A stretch of 64,000 bases of DNA, from NCBI RefSeq assembly GCF_000407605.1, contig NZ_ASWO01000003.1:124001-188000 (forward strand). Direction: 5' to 3'. The notes beneath the pieces were generated by a model. That model was not told the origin of the DNA. It saw nothing but the letters and a program-made list of their open reading frames with translations, and made no database searches. The position numbers and the translations under genes are program-made. Origin of the DNA: Enterococcus sulfureus ATCC 49903 (GTDB lineage: Bacteria; Bacillota; Bacilli; Lactobacillales; Enterococcaceae). This document shows positions 1 to 9,380 of the stretch, piece by piece. Positions within the stretch are counted from its first letter, which is position 1; each line of letters begins with the position of its first letter.

Positions 1-1257
1 GTTCGTTTAGATGAAGCTAAAGAAGCCTCAAAAACAGCTATTTTACAAACAAAATTAGTTGAATTAATGGAACAAAAAGAGCAAGCCGTGCGCGATCAAG
101 ATTTTGATTTTGCAGCTTCTATCCGCAAGGAAGAAAAACGCTTAAGTCAAGAACTTGCAGAATGGACATTAAAAGAAGCTCAAGATGCAACACAACACGC
201 TGAAAAAGTAACAGAAGAAGATGTTGCCGACGTTGTATCACAGTGGACAGGGATTCCGTTGAAACAATTAGAGAAAAAAGAAAGCGAACGCTTACTTGAA
301 TTAGAAAAAGTGCTTCATGAACGTGTTATAGGTCAAGATGAAGCCGTGGCTGCGGTTTCTCGTTCGATTCGCCGTGCTCGAAGTGGCTTAAAAGATCCAA
401 ATCGCCCGATTGGCTCTTTCATGTTTTTAGGGCCAACAGGTGTCGGGAAAACTGAACTCGCTAAGGCCCTTGCAGCCGCAGTTTTTGGAAGCGAAGAAGC
501 GATGATTCGTGTCGACATGTCTGAGTATATGGAAAAATATAGTACGTCACGTTTAATTGGTTCCCCTCCAGGTTATGTAGGCTATGATGAGGGTGGTCAA
601 TTAACAGAAAAGGTCCGCACAAAACCGTATTCTGTCATTTTATTAGACGAAATTGAAAAAGCGCATCCGGATGTCTTTAATATCTTATTACAAGTGTTAG
701 ATGATGGGCATTTAACGGACTCTAAAGGTCGAAAAGTTGATTTCCGAAATACGATTTTGATTATGACCTCAAATATTGGAGCAACTCAATTACGCGAAGA
801 AAAAAATGTGGGCTTTAATGTAGTAGATGCTACAAAAAATCATGAAGCGATGCAAAAACGAATCATGCAAGAATTAAAAGTAGCTTATCGACCTGAATTT
901 TTAAATCGAATCGATGAAACGGTCGTATTCCGTTCGCTAACGAAAGAAGAAATTCAAGATATCGTTAAAATTATGGCACGACCTGTCATTACACGCCTTG
1001 CGCAACAAGGTGTAACCTTAAAAATTACACCAGCTGCTTATGAAGTGATTGGTAAAGCTGGATTTGATCCTGAATACGGAGCAAGACCAATCCGTCGTGC
1101 ACTACAAAAAGAGGTTGAAGATCGTTTAAGTGAAGCTTTATTGTCTGGTCAAATTAAGCTAACCGATCATGTGACGATAGGTGCAAAACAAGGGAAAATT
1201 ACACTAAGTGTTCGTAATGCTAAAGCAAAAGAAAAGAAAACATTACAAGAAGTATAA
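1..1257 (+). CDS. clpC: ClpC-type AAA+ Clp ATPase, C-terminal part (truncated by window edge)
   Basis: The reading frame is open from base 1, so this is the 3' part of a longer gene. Visible order: a linker with a UVR-like motif (about residues 25-55 of the visible part, DQDFDFAASIRKEEKRL), then the second AAA+ module with Walker A GPTGVGKTE, Walker B VILLDEIEKAHPD, the pore loop GYVGYDEGG, and the C-terminal D2-small domain (NRIDE, GARPIRRALQ). ClpC unfolds substrates and passes them to ClpP in the cytosol. The UVR-type linker also occurs in ClpE; the overall match looks closer to ClpC, but the diagnostic N-terminal domain lies outside the window. An intrinsic terminator follows directly, so the genes downstream form separate units. 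Confidence 0.88.
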   Translation, partial: VRLDEAKEASKTAILQTKLVELMEQKEQAVRDQDFDFAASIRKEEKRLSQELAEWTLKEAQDATQHAEKVTEEDVADVVSQWTGIPLKQLEKKESERLLELEKVLHERVIGQDEAVAAVSRSIRRARSGLKDPNRPIGSFMFLGPTGVGKTELAKALAAAVFGSEEAMIRVDMSEYMEKYSTSRLIGSPPGYVGYDEGGQLTEKVRTKPYSVILLDEIEKAHPDVFNILLQVLDDGHLTDSKGRKVDFRNTILIMTSNIGATQLREEKNVGFNVVDATKNHEAMQKRIMQELKVAYRPEFLNRIDETVVFRSLTKEEIQDIVKIMARPVITRLAQQGVTLKITPAAYEVIGKAGFDPEYGARPIRRALQKEVEDRLSEALLSGQIKLTDHVTIGAKQGKITLSVRNAKAKEKKTLQEV

Positions 1258-1261
1258 ACGA

Positions 1262-1297
1262 AAACGTGAGTATGTTTGTGCATACTCACGTTTTTAT
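1262..1297 (+). terminator. Intrinsic terminator after clpC
   Basis: AACGTGAGTATG pairs with CATACTCACGTT around a 6-nt loop and is followed by TTTTTATTAT. Confidence 0.9.
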
Positions 1298-1431
1298 TAT
1301 ATAAAAATCACAAATTTTGTTTGATCTTAAATTCTTTTGAATAAAGGTTTTTCCTTAATTTTTGGAAAATCAATCTTTTTTTTTAGTATACTTTGTGATA
1401 TTATGAATTTGTTAAAAAGGAGGATTTATTC

Positions 1432-2349
1432 ATGATCAGACTTATTGCTACAGTCGAGTCCTTGGAGCAAGCAGAAGCACTCTTGCCCGTTGTCGACTGT
1501 ATTTATTTTGGCGAAGAAGCTTTTGGATTACGTTTGCCACACTCATTTACTAGAAAAGAACAAAAAGAATTAATCGCGATGGCGCACCAGCATAAAAAAG
1601 AAGTCCTTATCGCAGTAAATGGAATTATCCATCCAGAAAAAATGAAACAGATTCCGGAGTATTTAACATTTTTAAAACAACATCAAGCAGATGCTATTGC
1701 ACTTGGAGATCCAGGAATCATTCATCTCATGAATAAACACCCTGAATATGCTTTGCCGTTTGTTTATGATGGCGAAACGATGGTGACGAGTGCTCGTCAA
1801 ATCAATTTTTGGGCTAGAAAAGGTGCAAGTGGTGCTGTATTAGCTCGTGAAGTGCCATTTAAAGAAATGAAAAATATGGAAGAATTGGCGATTCCAGTGG
1901 AAGTTCTCATTTATGGTGCTACTTGCATTCACCAGTCCAAGCGACCATTGTTACAAAATTATTATCGATTCACGCAACAAGATGAAGGAATCAGTAAAGA
2001 CCAAGGCTTATTTTTATCTGAGCCTAAAAAACCTGAAACACATTATTCTATTTTTGAAGATCAACATGGTACACATATTTTTGCTAACCATGATTTAGCG
2101 CTGACTCAAGAACTTTTGGATTTAGCGAATGCAGGTTTTTGTACTTGGAAATTAGACGGGATTTATACACCTGAAAAAGAATTTATTGAGATTGTAAAAC
2201 GATATGATCAAGCTCGTCAACAGATTTTGAACCATGAGTTTTCAAGTGAAGAAGCCAAACGATTAGGTGAAGAGATTCGACTATTTCACCCGGTAGAGCG
2301 AACAATCGATACAGGATTTTTTCATTTGGAACCAGATGCAATTAAATAA
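1432..2349 (+). CDS. trhP1: Peptidase U32-family tRNA hydroxylation protein TrhP1
   Basis: A 305-aa protein of the short U32 type. It precedes the longer U32 gene by 21 nt (to its chosen ATG), the same pair as yrrN-yrrO of Bacillus, whose products (TrhP1/TrhP2) are needed for hydroxylation of tRNA uridine-34 to 5-hydroxyuridine. The sequence shows the TIM-barrel-like N-terminal part and the U32 segment around VEVLIYGATC at about residues 155-165, where U32 proteins usually have E-x-F-x-H-G-x-x-C; here the Phe-Ile-His becomes Leu-Ile-Tyr, typical of the shorter paralogue. The start has a strong AGGAGG site 8 nt upstream. Despite the family name, peptidase activity is not expected. Confidence 0.85.
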   Translation: MIRLIATVESLEQAEALLPVVDCIYFGEEAFGLRLPHSFTRKEQKELIAMAHQHKKEVLIAVNGIIHPEKMKQIPEYLTFLKQHQADAIALGDPGIIHLMNKHPEYALPFVYDGETMVTSARQINFWARKGASGAVLAREVPFKEMKNMEELAIPVEVLIYGATCIHQSKRPLLQNYYRFTQQDEGISKDQGLFLSEPKKPETHYSIFEDQHGTHIFANHDLALTQELLDLANAGFCTWKLDGIYTPEKEFIEIVKRYDQARQQILNHEFSSEEAKRLGEEIRLFHPVERTIDTGFFHLEPDAIK

Positions 2350-2370
2350 CTAGTAAAGGGGAACTTGACC

Positions 2371-3612
2371 ATGCAAGTCAAAACACCACTTAAACGACCA
2401 GAAATTTTGGCACCAGCAGGAACTTTAGAAAAATTAAAAACGGCTATTCATTATGGAGCAGATGCAGTCTATATTGGTGGGAATGCTTATGGATTAAGAA
2501 GCCGAGCAGGAAATTTTACGTATGAACAAATGCAAGAAGGCGTTGCATTTGCAAAAGCACACAATGCAAAAGTGTACGTTGCTGCAAATATGGTAACACA
2601 CGAAGGAAATCAAGAAGGTGCGGGAGAATTTTTTAGACAATTGCGTGATATTGGAATTTCAGCCGTGATTGTATCTGATCCGGCATTGATTGAAATCTGT
2701 GCAACAGAAGCACCAGGATTGCCGATTCATCTATCTACACAGGCTTCTGCGACAAATGCAGAAACACTTGAATTTTGGAAAGAAGAAGGATTGGAGCGAA
2801 TCGTATTAGCTCGCGAAGTTTCGATGGCAGAAGTAGAGCAGATTCGTCAACAAACCGATGTTGAGATCGAAGCATTTATTCATGGAGCAATGTGTATTTC
2901 GTATTCGGGTAGATGTACGTTGTCTAATCACATGTCAATGCGTGATGCGAATCGTGGTGGATGCTCCCAATCTTGTCGTTGGAAGTACGAGTTATATGAC
3001 CTACCTTTTGGACAAGAGCGTCGCAGCTTAACTAAAAATGGGGCAGTAGCAGAAGAGTTTTCAATGAGTGCAGTAGACATGTCAATGATCGAGCATATTC
3101 CAGATTTGATCCAAAATGGAGTAGATAGCTTTAAGATCGAAGGAAGAATGAAGTCAATCCATTATGTATCGACGGTAGCTAATGTCTATAAAGCTGCCGT
3201 GGATAGTTATATGGCCGATCCTGAGCATTATGTTTGTAAGCAAGAATGGATTGATGAATTATGGAAAGTAGCTCAGCGTGAATTGGCTACTGGATTTTAC
3301 TATCAAACGCCTTCAGAAAATGAACAATTATTTGGCGAGCGTCGTAAAATTCCACAATATAAGTTTATCGGGGAAGTAATTGCCTATGATGAAACAACAA
3401 AAATTGCCACGATTCGTCAACGTAATGTATTTGAAGTTGGCGATGAGATTGAGTTTTATGGGCCTGGTTTTCATCATTTTGAGCAAACTGTTACAAGTAT
3501 GCGAAATGAAGAAGGTGAACAAATCGATCGTGCACCAAATCCAATGATGATTGTAACAATGGAAGTTCAAGAAGCGGTAGCTATTGGAGATATGATTCGT
3601 AAGAAAAAATAA
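2371..3612 (+). CDS. trhP2: Peptidase U32-family tRNA hydroxylation protein TrhP2
   Basis: A 413-aa long-type U32 protein. The family signature EAFIHGAMCISYSGRC is intact near residues 168-183, followed by RDANRGGCSQSCRW, so the cysteines proposed to bind an iron-sulfur cluster are present. The KIEGRMKS block and a C-terminal beta-barrel domain follow. It is co-transcribed with trhP1 and predicted to act on tRNA U34 using prephenate-derived chemistry, as shown for TrhP in E. coli and B. subtilis. An upstream TTG at 2365 is in frame, but AAAGGGG lies 9 nt before the ATG at 2371, which I prefer. Confidence 0.87.
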   Translation: MQVKTPLKRPEILAPAGTLEKLKTAIHYGADAVYIGGNAYGLRSRAGNFTYEQMQEGVAFAKAHNAKVYVAANMVTHEGNQEGAGEFFRQLRDIGISAVIVSDPALIEICATEAPGLPIHLSTQASATNAETLEFWKEEGLERIVLAREVSMAEVEQIRQQTDVEIEAFIHGAMCISYSGRCTLSNHMSMRDANRGGCSQSCRWKYELYDLPFGQERRSLTKNGAVAEEFSMSAVDMSMIEHIPDLIQNGVDSFKIEGRMKSIHYVSTVANVYKAAVDSYMADPEHYVCKQEWIDELWKVAQRELATGFYYQTPSENEQLFGERRKIPQYKFIGEVIAYDETTKIATIRQRNVFEVGDEIEFYGPGFHHFEQTVTSMRNEEGEQIDRAPNPMMIVTMEVQEAVAIGDMIRKKK

Positions 3613-3616
3613 GCAC

Positions 3617-3655
3617 AACCTGTTTAGTAGATGGAAATACTAAACAGGTTTTTTT
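3617..3655 (+). terminator. Intrinsic terminator after trhP2
   Basis: AACCTGTTTAGTA pairs with TACTAAACAGGTT, followed by a run of seven T. Confidence 0.9.
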
Positions 3656-3729
3656 ACAAGAGAGGTTTCTTGACGGAAAAATTGGAACGTGATAGCGTTA
3701 AGCATAAACAAGACAAAGGAAGTGGCCAA

Positions 3730-5079
3730 ATGAGTCAAGTGTATGATTATATCGTCATTGGAGGCGGAAGCGGAGGAATCGCTTCGGCAAATCGTGCAGC
3801 GATGCATGGAGCAAAAGTATTATTAATAGAACCAAATGAGCTAGGTGGAACGTGTGTCAATGTGGGCTGCGTACCTAAAAAAGTAATGTGGCAAGCAAGT
3901 GATATCCTTGAAACGATCAAGCGTGACGCAATCGACTACGGAATCGACGCAACGGTTGCAAATTTTGATTTTAAACAACTTGTTAAAAACCGTGAAGCCT
4001 ATATTGAACGTATACATGGTTCATATCAACGTGGTTTAGATCAAAATAAAGTCACTTTATTAAAAGGTTATGCACAGTTTGTGGATAACTCACATATTTC
4101 TGTGGATAATCAAATTTACGAAGGAAAACACATTTTAATTGCAACTGGAGGTCATGCGAGTACACTTGATGTACCTGGTGGCGAATTTGCCATTGATTCA
4201 AATGGTTTTTTTGCTCTAGAAGAACTGCCTGAATCAGTATTGGTCATTGGTGGAGGCTATATTGCGGCTGAACTTGCGGGTGTGTTACATGGATTGGGTA
4301 GTAAAGTAACTTGGGCGTATCGTAAAGAACGTCCGTTAAGAACCTTCGACGATATGCTCTCTACGCAATTGATTGATATCTATCAAGGAATGGGAATCGA
4401 TACAAAGGCATACCACGTACCAACAAAAATCGAAAAAACAGATATTGGCTATACGACAAGTTTTGAAAATGGTGCCCATATTTCGGCACACACTGTTTTA
4501 TTTGCTGGTGGCCGTAATCCTAATACAAAACATCTTGGATTGGAACATACGAGTGTAGCATTGGATCAAAAAGGCTACATTAAAGTTGATAAGTTTCAAG
4601 CGACTACAGCACCAACTATTTATTCAGTCGGTGATGTAACGGGTGCAGTAGAGCTAACTCCTGTAGCAATCGCAGCTGGTCGTCGATTATCTGAGCGCTT
4701 ATTCAATGGTCAAACATTGATGCATTTAGAATATGAATTTATTCCAACGGTTGTCTTTACGCACCCAACGATTGCTACGATTGGATTCTCAGAAAAAGAA
4801 GCTATCGCGCAATATGGACAAGAAGCAATTAAAATTTATCATTCAAAATTTACGCCAATGTATTTTGCGCTAGGAGAATATCGTCAACCTTGCGAAATGA
4901 AATTGGTTTGTCTTGGAAAAGAAGAAAAAATTATTGGCTTGCATGCGATCGGACGTGGAGTAGATGAAATGTTACAAGGATTTGCTGTAGCGATCAAAAT
5001 GGGAGCAACCAAAGCTGATTTTGATAATACAGTGGCTATTCATCCAACGGGAGCAGAAGAATTCGTTACGATGCGTTAA
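3730..5079 (+). CDS. gor: Glutathione-disulfide reductase
   Basis: A 449-aa pyridine nucleotide-disulfide oxidoreductase. It shows the FAD-binding GGGSGG near residue 12, the redox-active disulfide [13 protein letters not shown], a second Rossmann motif GGGYIAAE for NADPH, and the C-terminal dimerisation HPT motif (AIHPTGAEE) carrying the catalytic His. The arrangement fits glutathione reductase of lactic acid bacteria, which keeps imported or self-made glutathione reduced in the cytosol. The frame extends 33 codons upstream, across the trhP2 terminator; AAAGGA 9 nt before the ATG at 3730 and the family N-terminus support the shorter start. Trypanothione or other thiol reductase is a less likely alternative. 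Confidence 0.88.
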   Translation: MSQVYDYIVIGGGSGGIASANRAAMHGAKVLLIEPNELGGTCVNVGCVPKKVMWQASDILETIKRDAIDYGIDATVANFDFKQLVKNREAYIERIHGSYQRGLDQNKVTLLKGYAQFVDNSHISVDNQIYEGKHILIATGGHASTLDVPGGEFAIDSNGFFALEELPESVLVIGGGYIAAELAGVLHGLGSKVTWAYRKERPLRTFDDMLSTQLIDIYQGMGIDTKAYHVPTKIEKTDIGYTTSFENGAHISAHTVLFAGGRNPNTKHLGLEHTSVALDQKGYIKVDKFQATTAPTIYSVGDVTGAVELTPVAIAAGRRLSERLFNGQTLMHLEYEFIPTVVFTHPTIATIGFSEKEAIAQYGQEAIKIYHSKFTPMYFALGEYRQPCEMKLVCLGKEEKIIGLHAIGRGVDEMLQGFAVAIKMGATKADFDNTVAIHPTGAEEFVTMR

Positions 5080-5113
5080 AAAAAGATGAGACAAATTGTC
5101 TCATCTTTTTTTA
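5078..5113. terminator. Bidirectional terminator between gor and dmkB
   Basis: GATGAGACAA/TTGTCTCATC hairpin flanked by A-rich sequence on the left and T-rich sequence on the right, serving the two convergent genes. Confidence 0.88.
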
Positions 5114-6091
5114 ATTAATTCGATCTAAAATCGTTTTTGTTAATTGGACCAACTCTTTTTTTTGTGGACTATCAGGTAAACTACTGATAAGTTTTAAGGC
5201 TTTTTGAGTATAGTCGATAGCATATTGATAGGCTTTTTCGACTCCTTTTGTTTCGTGGACGATTTCCCAGATACGTTGCTGATCTTCTATCGTCATGGAA
5301 GTTTGTTTTTTTATAAGAGCAAGCAATTCCGGCGATTGTTCCGATAATGAAATAATAAGAGGTAAGGAATAGACGCCTTGTTTCACATCATTTAAAACAG
5401 GCTTTCCTAAACTCTGATCAGTTTGAGAATAATCCAATACATCGTCAATGATTTGAAATGCCATCCCAATCGCCATCCCGATATCGCTCGCTTTTTTGGC
5501 AAACCGTTCACTTGTTCCGCTTTCAAGTGCTCCGATTCCACAACTTAAAGCAAATAGTTCGGCAGTTTTTCCTGAAATGGTATCTAAATAGTCTTCAATG
5601 GTAATCGTATACTGATAACGATGATCCATTTGTCCTAGTTCACCATTGAGGATTTTTTCCATACTTTTTGAATGAAGTTGCAAACTTTTTAATGAAGAAG
5701 CGTAATCAGACATGAGTTTAAAGCAAGAAACGAATAGATAATCTCCGGCATAAACTGCAGTCGAATTTCCAAACTTCGATCGAATACTTGCGACGCCACG
5801 TCTAGTATCTGCTTCATCTACGATATCGTCATGAATCAAGGTAGCGGTATGCAACAGTTCGATCGAGGCCGCGATGGCAATGGCTTTTTTGCGGTCATTC
5901 TCAACTCCAAATCGTGAAAACAATAATTGATAAGCTGGACGTAAAAGCTTACCTCCAGACTCAATCATTGTTAAAATAGCTTGCTCAACTTCTTTATTTT
6001 TTAAACGAACAGAAGATTCCATTAGTGTTCGTGTTTCGATTAATTCTTTTTGAAGTGTGGGATAGTCTGCCCACAAGGGGTGAAGTTTCAT
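5111..6091 (-). CDS. dmkB: Polyprenyl diphosphate synthase of the electron-transfer locus
   Basis: A 326-aa trans-isoprenyl diphosphate synthase. Both Asp-rich motifs are present: first DDIVDEADTRRG with its following Arg pair, second IIDDVLDYS, plus a GKP/KQG region. It would make the polyprenyl tail that DmkA joins to the demethylmenaquinone head group. It is the last gene of the leftward unit ndh-eetA-eetB-dmkB, starting 20 nt after eetB. In the Listeria flavin-based extracellular electron transfer locus the equivalent gene is dmkB, implying a dedicated quinone pool. AAAGGAG sits 7 nt before the ATG. By sequence alone it could equally be annotated as a heptaprenyl/solanesyl diphosphate synthase. 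Confidence 0.88.
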   Translation of the reverse strand: MKLHPLWADYPTLQKELIETRTLMESSVRLKNKEVEQAILTMIESGGKLLRPAYQLLFSRFGVENDRKKAIAIAASIELLHTATLIHDDIVDEADTRRGVASIRSKFGNSTAVYAGDYLFVSCFKLMSDYASSLKSLQLHSKSMEKILNGELGQMDHRYQYTITIEDYLDTISGKTAELFALSCGIGALESGTSERFAKKASDIGMAIGMAFQIIDDVLDYSQTDQSLGKPVLNDVKQGVYSLPLIISLSEQSPELLALIKKQTSMTIEDQQRIWEIVHETKGVEKAYQYAIDYTQKALKLISSLPDSPQKKELVQLTKTILDRIN

Positions 6092-6111
6092 GGTCTTCTC
6101 CTTTGTTACGT

Positions 6112-6672
6112 TTAATCAGTAAACCAATGGGTATTGGTTTGCCGTTCGTAGTCTTGTCGAAATTTTTTCAATGTATCTACACGTTGTAGTAAGAAATTTG
6201 CAGCGATCCCAATCGCGATCCCTGATAAAATGCCTAAAAATGAAAGAATAGGGAGATACAACATGACTGTCCAAGATTTAGCGATCAATGAAGCGGTAAC
6301 GAGTTGCCCTACATTATGCATAAATCCACCCGTTGCACTAATGCCGACAATACTGACACGTTTTGGACCTAACTGTTTTACAAGTAGCATTCCAAAATAA
6401 CTTAATAAAGCACCACTCATACTATAAAGAAAAGTTGAAAGTGTCCCTCCTAGTAAGGTTGTTAAAAATAAACGTAACCACAATAAGAGAAAACTATCTC
6501 GTTTAGGCATTGTAAAAATGGCAATAATTGTAATCAAATTGGCTAGACCCAATTTAGCTCCTGGAGCAAATCCAAAGGGATAAGGGATCATATTTTCTAA
6601 AATCCCCAATACGACACCTTGTGCTACGAGGAGTGAGATGAACATTAATTTCCTTAAACGAGAAGGGAACAT
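6112..6672 (-). CDS. eetB: EetB-like membrane protein (Gx transporter family)
   Basis: A 186-aa integral membrane protein with about five hydrophobic segments and the MIPYPFGFAPGAKLGLAN motif of the Gx transporter / heptaprenyl diphosphate synthase component I family. In Listeria, EetB with EetA is required for extracellular electron transfer, probably helping electrons pass from the membrane quinone to extracytoplasmic flavoproteins; the mechanism is not known. It lies 13 nt after eetA. The first ATG lacks a clear ribosome site. An ATG at 6645 has AAGGA 5 nt upstream but would lose the basic RLRK cap typical of the family, so I kept the longer start with some doubt. Confidence 0.85.
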   Translation of the reverse strand: MFPSRLRKLMFISLLVAQGVVLGILENMIPYPFGFAPGAKLGLANLITIIAIFTMPKRDSFLLLWLRLFLTTLLGGTLSTFLYSMSGALLSYFGMLLVKQLGPKRVSIVGISATGGFMHNVGQLVTASLIAKSWTVMLYLPILSFLGILSGIAIGIAANFLLQRVDTLKKFRQDYERQTNTHWFTD

Positions 6673-6685
6673 AGGCTGGGCGAAA

Positions 6686-7111
6686 TCAATAAATCAACTC
6701 GCCATCGTCACCTCCTGCAGAAGATTGGATATCAATCACCAGTTTATGTGGCAAACAAACGATCGATTCACCTTTTTTTGAGATCCATCCACGTCTGACA
6801 CAAATTAAATCACCACAATTGGTATCTTTAACACGAATTTTACCATCGGATACTTCAATCAAATTATAATCACCGTCTTCATCGACGTACTTATACGTAT
6901 AGGTTTTCTTTGTATCCGAAAGATCGAATGTTTTTAGTTCTTTGCCATTGACGCGCAACACAGCAAGCGTTTCGTTTTCATTTGCTGCAACTTGTCCTTG
7001 TTGGTATCCAAAAATCACTAATGGTAAAAAAGAAAGTAAAATCAATAACAAAATGATGACAAGATCAAAAGGCTTCATCCGACTTTGTTTAATCAAGGCT
7101 CGCAGTTTCAT
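6686..7111 (-). CDS. eetA: EetA-like NusG domain II-containing membrane-anchored protein
   Basis: A 141-aa protein with one N-terminal transmembrane helix (about residues 17-37) and an extracytoplasmic NusG-domain-II-like beta domain. The end contains conserved cysteines in KDTNCGDLICVRRGW and IVCLPHKLVID. It lies between ndh and eetB, as in the Listeria EET locus, where eetA is needed for flavin-linked electron export. A redox role for the cysteines is inference. GGAGT 6 nt before the ATG supports the start. A hairpin between ndh and this gene may attenuate read-through. Confidence 0.83.
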   Translation of the reverse strand: MKLRALIKQSRMKPFDLVIILLLILLSFLPLVIFGYQQGQVAANENETLAVLRVNGKELKTFDLSDTKKTYTYKYVDEDGDYNLIEVSDGKIRVKDTNCGDLICVRRGWISKKGESIVCLPHKLVIDIQSSAGGDDGELIY

Positions 7112-7158
7112 GATAAACTCCTTTCTTCATATTTTCTTTATCATATCATATCTTTAGA

Positions 7159-7196
7159 AAAAGGCTGGAGAAGATTTTCCTCCCCAGCCTTTACGT
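7159..7196 (-). terminator. Hairpin/terminator between ndh and eetA
   Basis: On the minus strand AAAGGCTGG pairs with CCAGCCTTT across a purine-rich loop, followed by TTTTC. It may partially terminate transcription after ndh and lower eetAB-dmkB expression. Confidence 0.65.
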
Positions 7197-9140
7197 TTAT
7201 TTTTGTCCGTACATGGATTTTGGTTTTCCGTACCACCATCTACCCAATGTATTTTGTAACCATGGAATTACCCAACGGTCTAAACCGACTGCACGTCCTG
7301 AACCATTCATTAGCGCAAAAGCTACTGGCAAGAACCAGATGTTTGTCCAATAAAACATTCCTGACATACAGAATGTCAAAACGAGTACAATTGTTGTAGC
7401 GCTAAATAACCAAGTAAATAATCCAGCCATTAGAGCTAACGCAATACCGATTTCAACAAAGACCATCATTTTTTGGAAGAACATCGCAACTTCCATATTT
7501 GGCATGATGAATTTCATAATGCTCATGAACCAATCCGGTGACTTTTCAATTACAGCCATTGGTTGTTCACCGTAAGCATAGCTCAATCCAAAGTGCGCGA
7601 CTTGTGTTGCAGTTTCAGCTGTTGCCGTTGCGCCCGCACCACTTGCTCCACTGGTTGCTTCAGTTGCTTGAGAAGCACCACTTGCTACATCCGCTACAGA
7701 TTGGTAATCCCATGTCCAAGGGAAAACACTATTACCAGTAAACCATGATCCTTCACCAAACCAAGTACCTGGTTTTAGCCACTGACCATCGCCAACGATT
7801 TTTTTGAACGCTTCAATGAACCAAACCAATCCATAAAACACACGGAGAGGGACAGACCATAATACATTTCCATAACGTGAAGAATGTCCACGTGTTACAT
7901 TGCGGTCATCTTTAATATGGAAGAATTCATGCATTAAATATTGGAACATATAATAACCAGAGCGGATATCAAAGAAATATTTCAAGTTCACCACATGTTT
8001 CATGATGATTGCTAAGAAACCACTTAAGTGGATTTTATCAAATAAGTTCGCAACGCCCCATTTAGAGCCGACCGAAACCATAAACCCTTGATAATTTCCT
8101 TTAAATTTATGTTTTTCACTTCCTTTAACGGAAGCAACAATATTCGCCGCAGCAGTATGTCCAGTTTGTTCAGCTGCTTGTACGATTTGTGGAGTAGGTG
8201 TATTTGGAAATTCTTCATAATACACTAAGTCACCAATGACATAGATGTTTTTATCTTCGTAACCTTTTGCTTCCATATATTCATTGGCGATCAAGCGATT
8301 GCCTCGAGCAGCTTCTAAACCAAAGTCAGCAGCATCTGAAGTTGCTTTAACACCAGCAGTCCAAATTAAAGTATGCGTTGGAATTACTGAACCATCTTTT
8401 AGTTGGATATGATCTTTAGCCACTTCAACGATTGGTGCATTTAGTACAAGATCAACATTTTTCTTTTTCAAATAACGTTCTGCTTTGGCTGCATCGTTAC
8501 GATCTAACATGTTCAAAATGGTTGGCATAGCTTCAACCACTTTTAGACTAAATTCACTTGAATCTAGTTTATAGTCTTTTGCTAAGCGATCTTTCCAATC
8601 GATTAATTCTCCAATCATTTCGATTCCTGTAAATCCAGAACCACAAACAACGAATGTTAACATCGCTTTACGAACAGCAGCATCTGGTTCGATTGCCGCT
8701 TTCGCAACTGTTTTTTCGATATGCTCACGAATTTTGACAGCATTTTCGAACGACCATAATGTAAAGCCATTTTCTTTAACTCCAGGTGTGCCAAAATCAT
8801 TTGGTTCGCCACCCATACCTAAAACGACATAATCAAAAGGATAATTCCCTAACTTTGTTTTTACGACTTTTTTTTCTTTGTCGATTGCCGTTACTGTGTC
8901 AGTAACTAGTTGCACATTTTTTTTACGCGCAAATAAACGCTGTAAATCATATTGGATTGCATCGGGCTCTACGCGTCCACCGGCAACTTCATGAAGTTCA
9001 GTCATCATTGTATGATAAGAATGACGATCGATTAATGTGATGGCTACATTTGGATCTTTTTTGAATTTTTTAGCCATGAATTTAGTGGCAGCTACTCCGG
9101 CGTATCCTGCACCGACGACAACGATGTTCGTCTTAGTCAT
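7197..9140 (-). CDS. ndh: Type II NADH:quinone dehydrogenase with C-terminal membrane extension
   Basis: A 647-aa protein. Residues 1-400 are a type II NADH dehydrogenase with FAD-binding GAGYAG near residue 9, the NADH-site CGSGFTGIE and the FAD-distal motif YVIGDL. Ordinary NDH-2 is about 400 aa. The extra 250 residues include a Ser/Ala/Thr-rich stretch and several hydrophobic segments (about 550-630), as in the EET-specific Ndh2 of Listeria. It should pass electrons from NADH to the demethylmenaquinone made by DmkA/DmkB, feeding EetAB and PplA. First gene of the leftward unit; AAGGAG lies 9 nt before the ATG. Confidence 0.9.
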   Translation of the reverse strand: MTKTNIVVVGAGYAGVAATKFMAKKFKKDPNVAITLIDRHSYHTMMTELHEVAGGRVEPDAIQYDLQRLFARKKNVQLVTDTVTAIDKEKKVVKTKLGNYPFDYVVLGMGGEPNDFGTPGVKENGFTLWSFENAVKIREHIEKTVAKAAIEPDAAVRKAMLTFVVCGSGFTGIEMIGELIDWKDRLAKDYKLDSSEFSLKVVEAMPTILNMLDRNDAAKAERYLKKKNVDLVLNAPIVEVAKDHIQLKDGSVIPTHTLIWTAGVKATSDAADFGLEAARGNRLIANEYMEAKGYEDKNIYVIGDLVYYEEFPNTPTPQIVQAAEQTGHTAAANIVASVKGSEKHKFKGNYQGFMVSVGSKWGVANLFDKIHLSGFLAIIMKHVVNLKYFFDIRSGYYMFQYLMHEFFHIKDDRNVTRGHSSRYGNVLWSVPLRVFYGLVWFIEAFKKIVGDGQWLKPGTWFGEGSWFTGNSVFPWTWDYQSVADVASGASQATEATSGASGAGATATAETATQVAHFGLSYAYGEQPMAVIEKSPDWFMSIMKFIMPNMEVAMFFQKMMVFVEIGIALALMAGLFTWLFSATTIVLVLTFCMSGMFYWTNIWFLPVAFALMNGSGRAVGLDRWVIPWLQNTLGRWWYGKPKSMYGQK

Positions 9141-9202
9141 AATTTTCTCTCTCCTTAAGTATTCAATTAGTAAAATATGCAGTATAATTGCTATTTTTCT
9201 AT

Positions 9203-9232
9203 AGTATAAATTGTTTTTTTGTATTTGTCTAA
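9203..9232 (-). promoter_or_regulatory. Promoter of the ndh-eetA-eetB-dmkB unit
   Basis: On the minus strand TTAGAC and TATACT are separated by 18 nt, about 60 nt upstream of the ndh start. The -35 match is moderate. Confidence 0.55.
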
Positions 9233-9248
9233 CAACTTTTATAATTTT

Positions 9249-9280
9249 TTCACAAATATGAGAAAAAGTTTATTTGTGAA
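9249..9280. promoter_or_regulatory. Inverted repeat between ndh and pplA (possible redox operator)
   Basis: TTCACAAATA and TATTTGTGAA form a perfect 10-bp inverted repeat with a 12-nt spacer, midway between the divergent ndh and pplA promoters. The half-sites resemble halves of the Rex operator (TTGTGA...TCACAA) but face the opposite way to a standard site. Regulation by a redox sensor is a guess from this and the function of the genes. Confidence 0.45.
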
Positions 9281-9299
9281 TATTGGTTTGTGGAAACGA

Positions 9300-9328
9300 T
9301 TGACAGGACGATGTAACCGTATTATAAT
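9300..9328 (+). promoter_or_regulatory. Consensus sigma-A promoter of pplA
   Basis: TTGACA, 17-nt spacer, TATAAT: an exact match to the housekeeping consensus, 53 nt before the pplA ATG. It predicts strong expression. Confidence 0.9.
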
Positions 9329-9380
9329 GTTAAAGTAATCACAAACTATAAAAAATAACCAAATAAAGGGTGGGGAAAGA

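Noticed and set aside
333-518. Minus-strand open frames inside clpC, rpoB, rpoC and other large genes
   Set aside because: They lie opposite strongly conserved coding sequence, lack ribosome sites and resemble no family.
3631-3729. N-terminal extension of glutathione reductase
   Set aside because: It begins inside the trhP2 terminator and has no ribosome site; the family start is at 3730.
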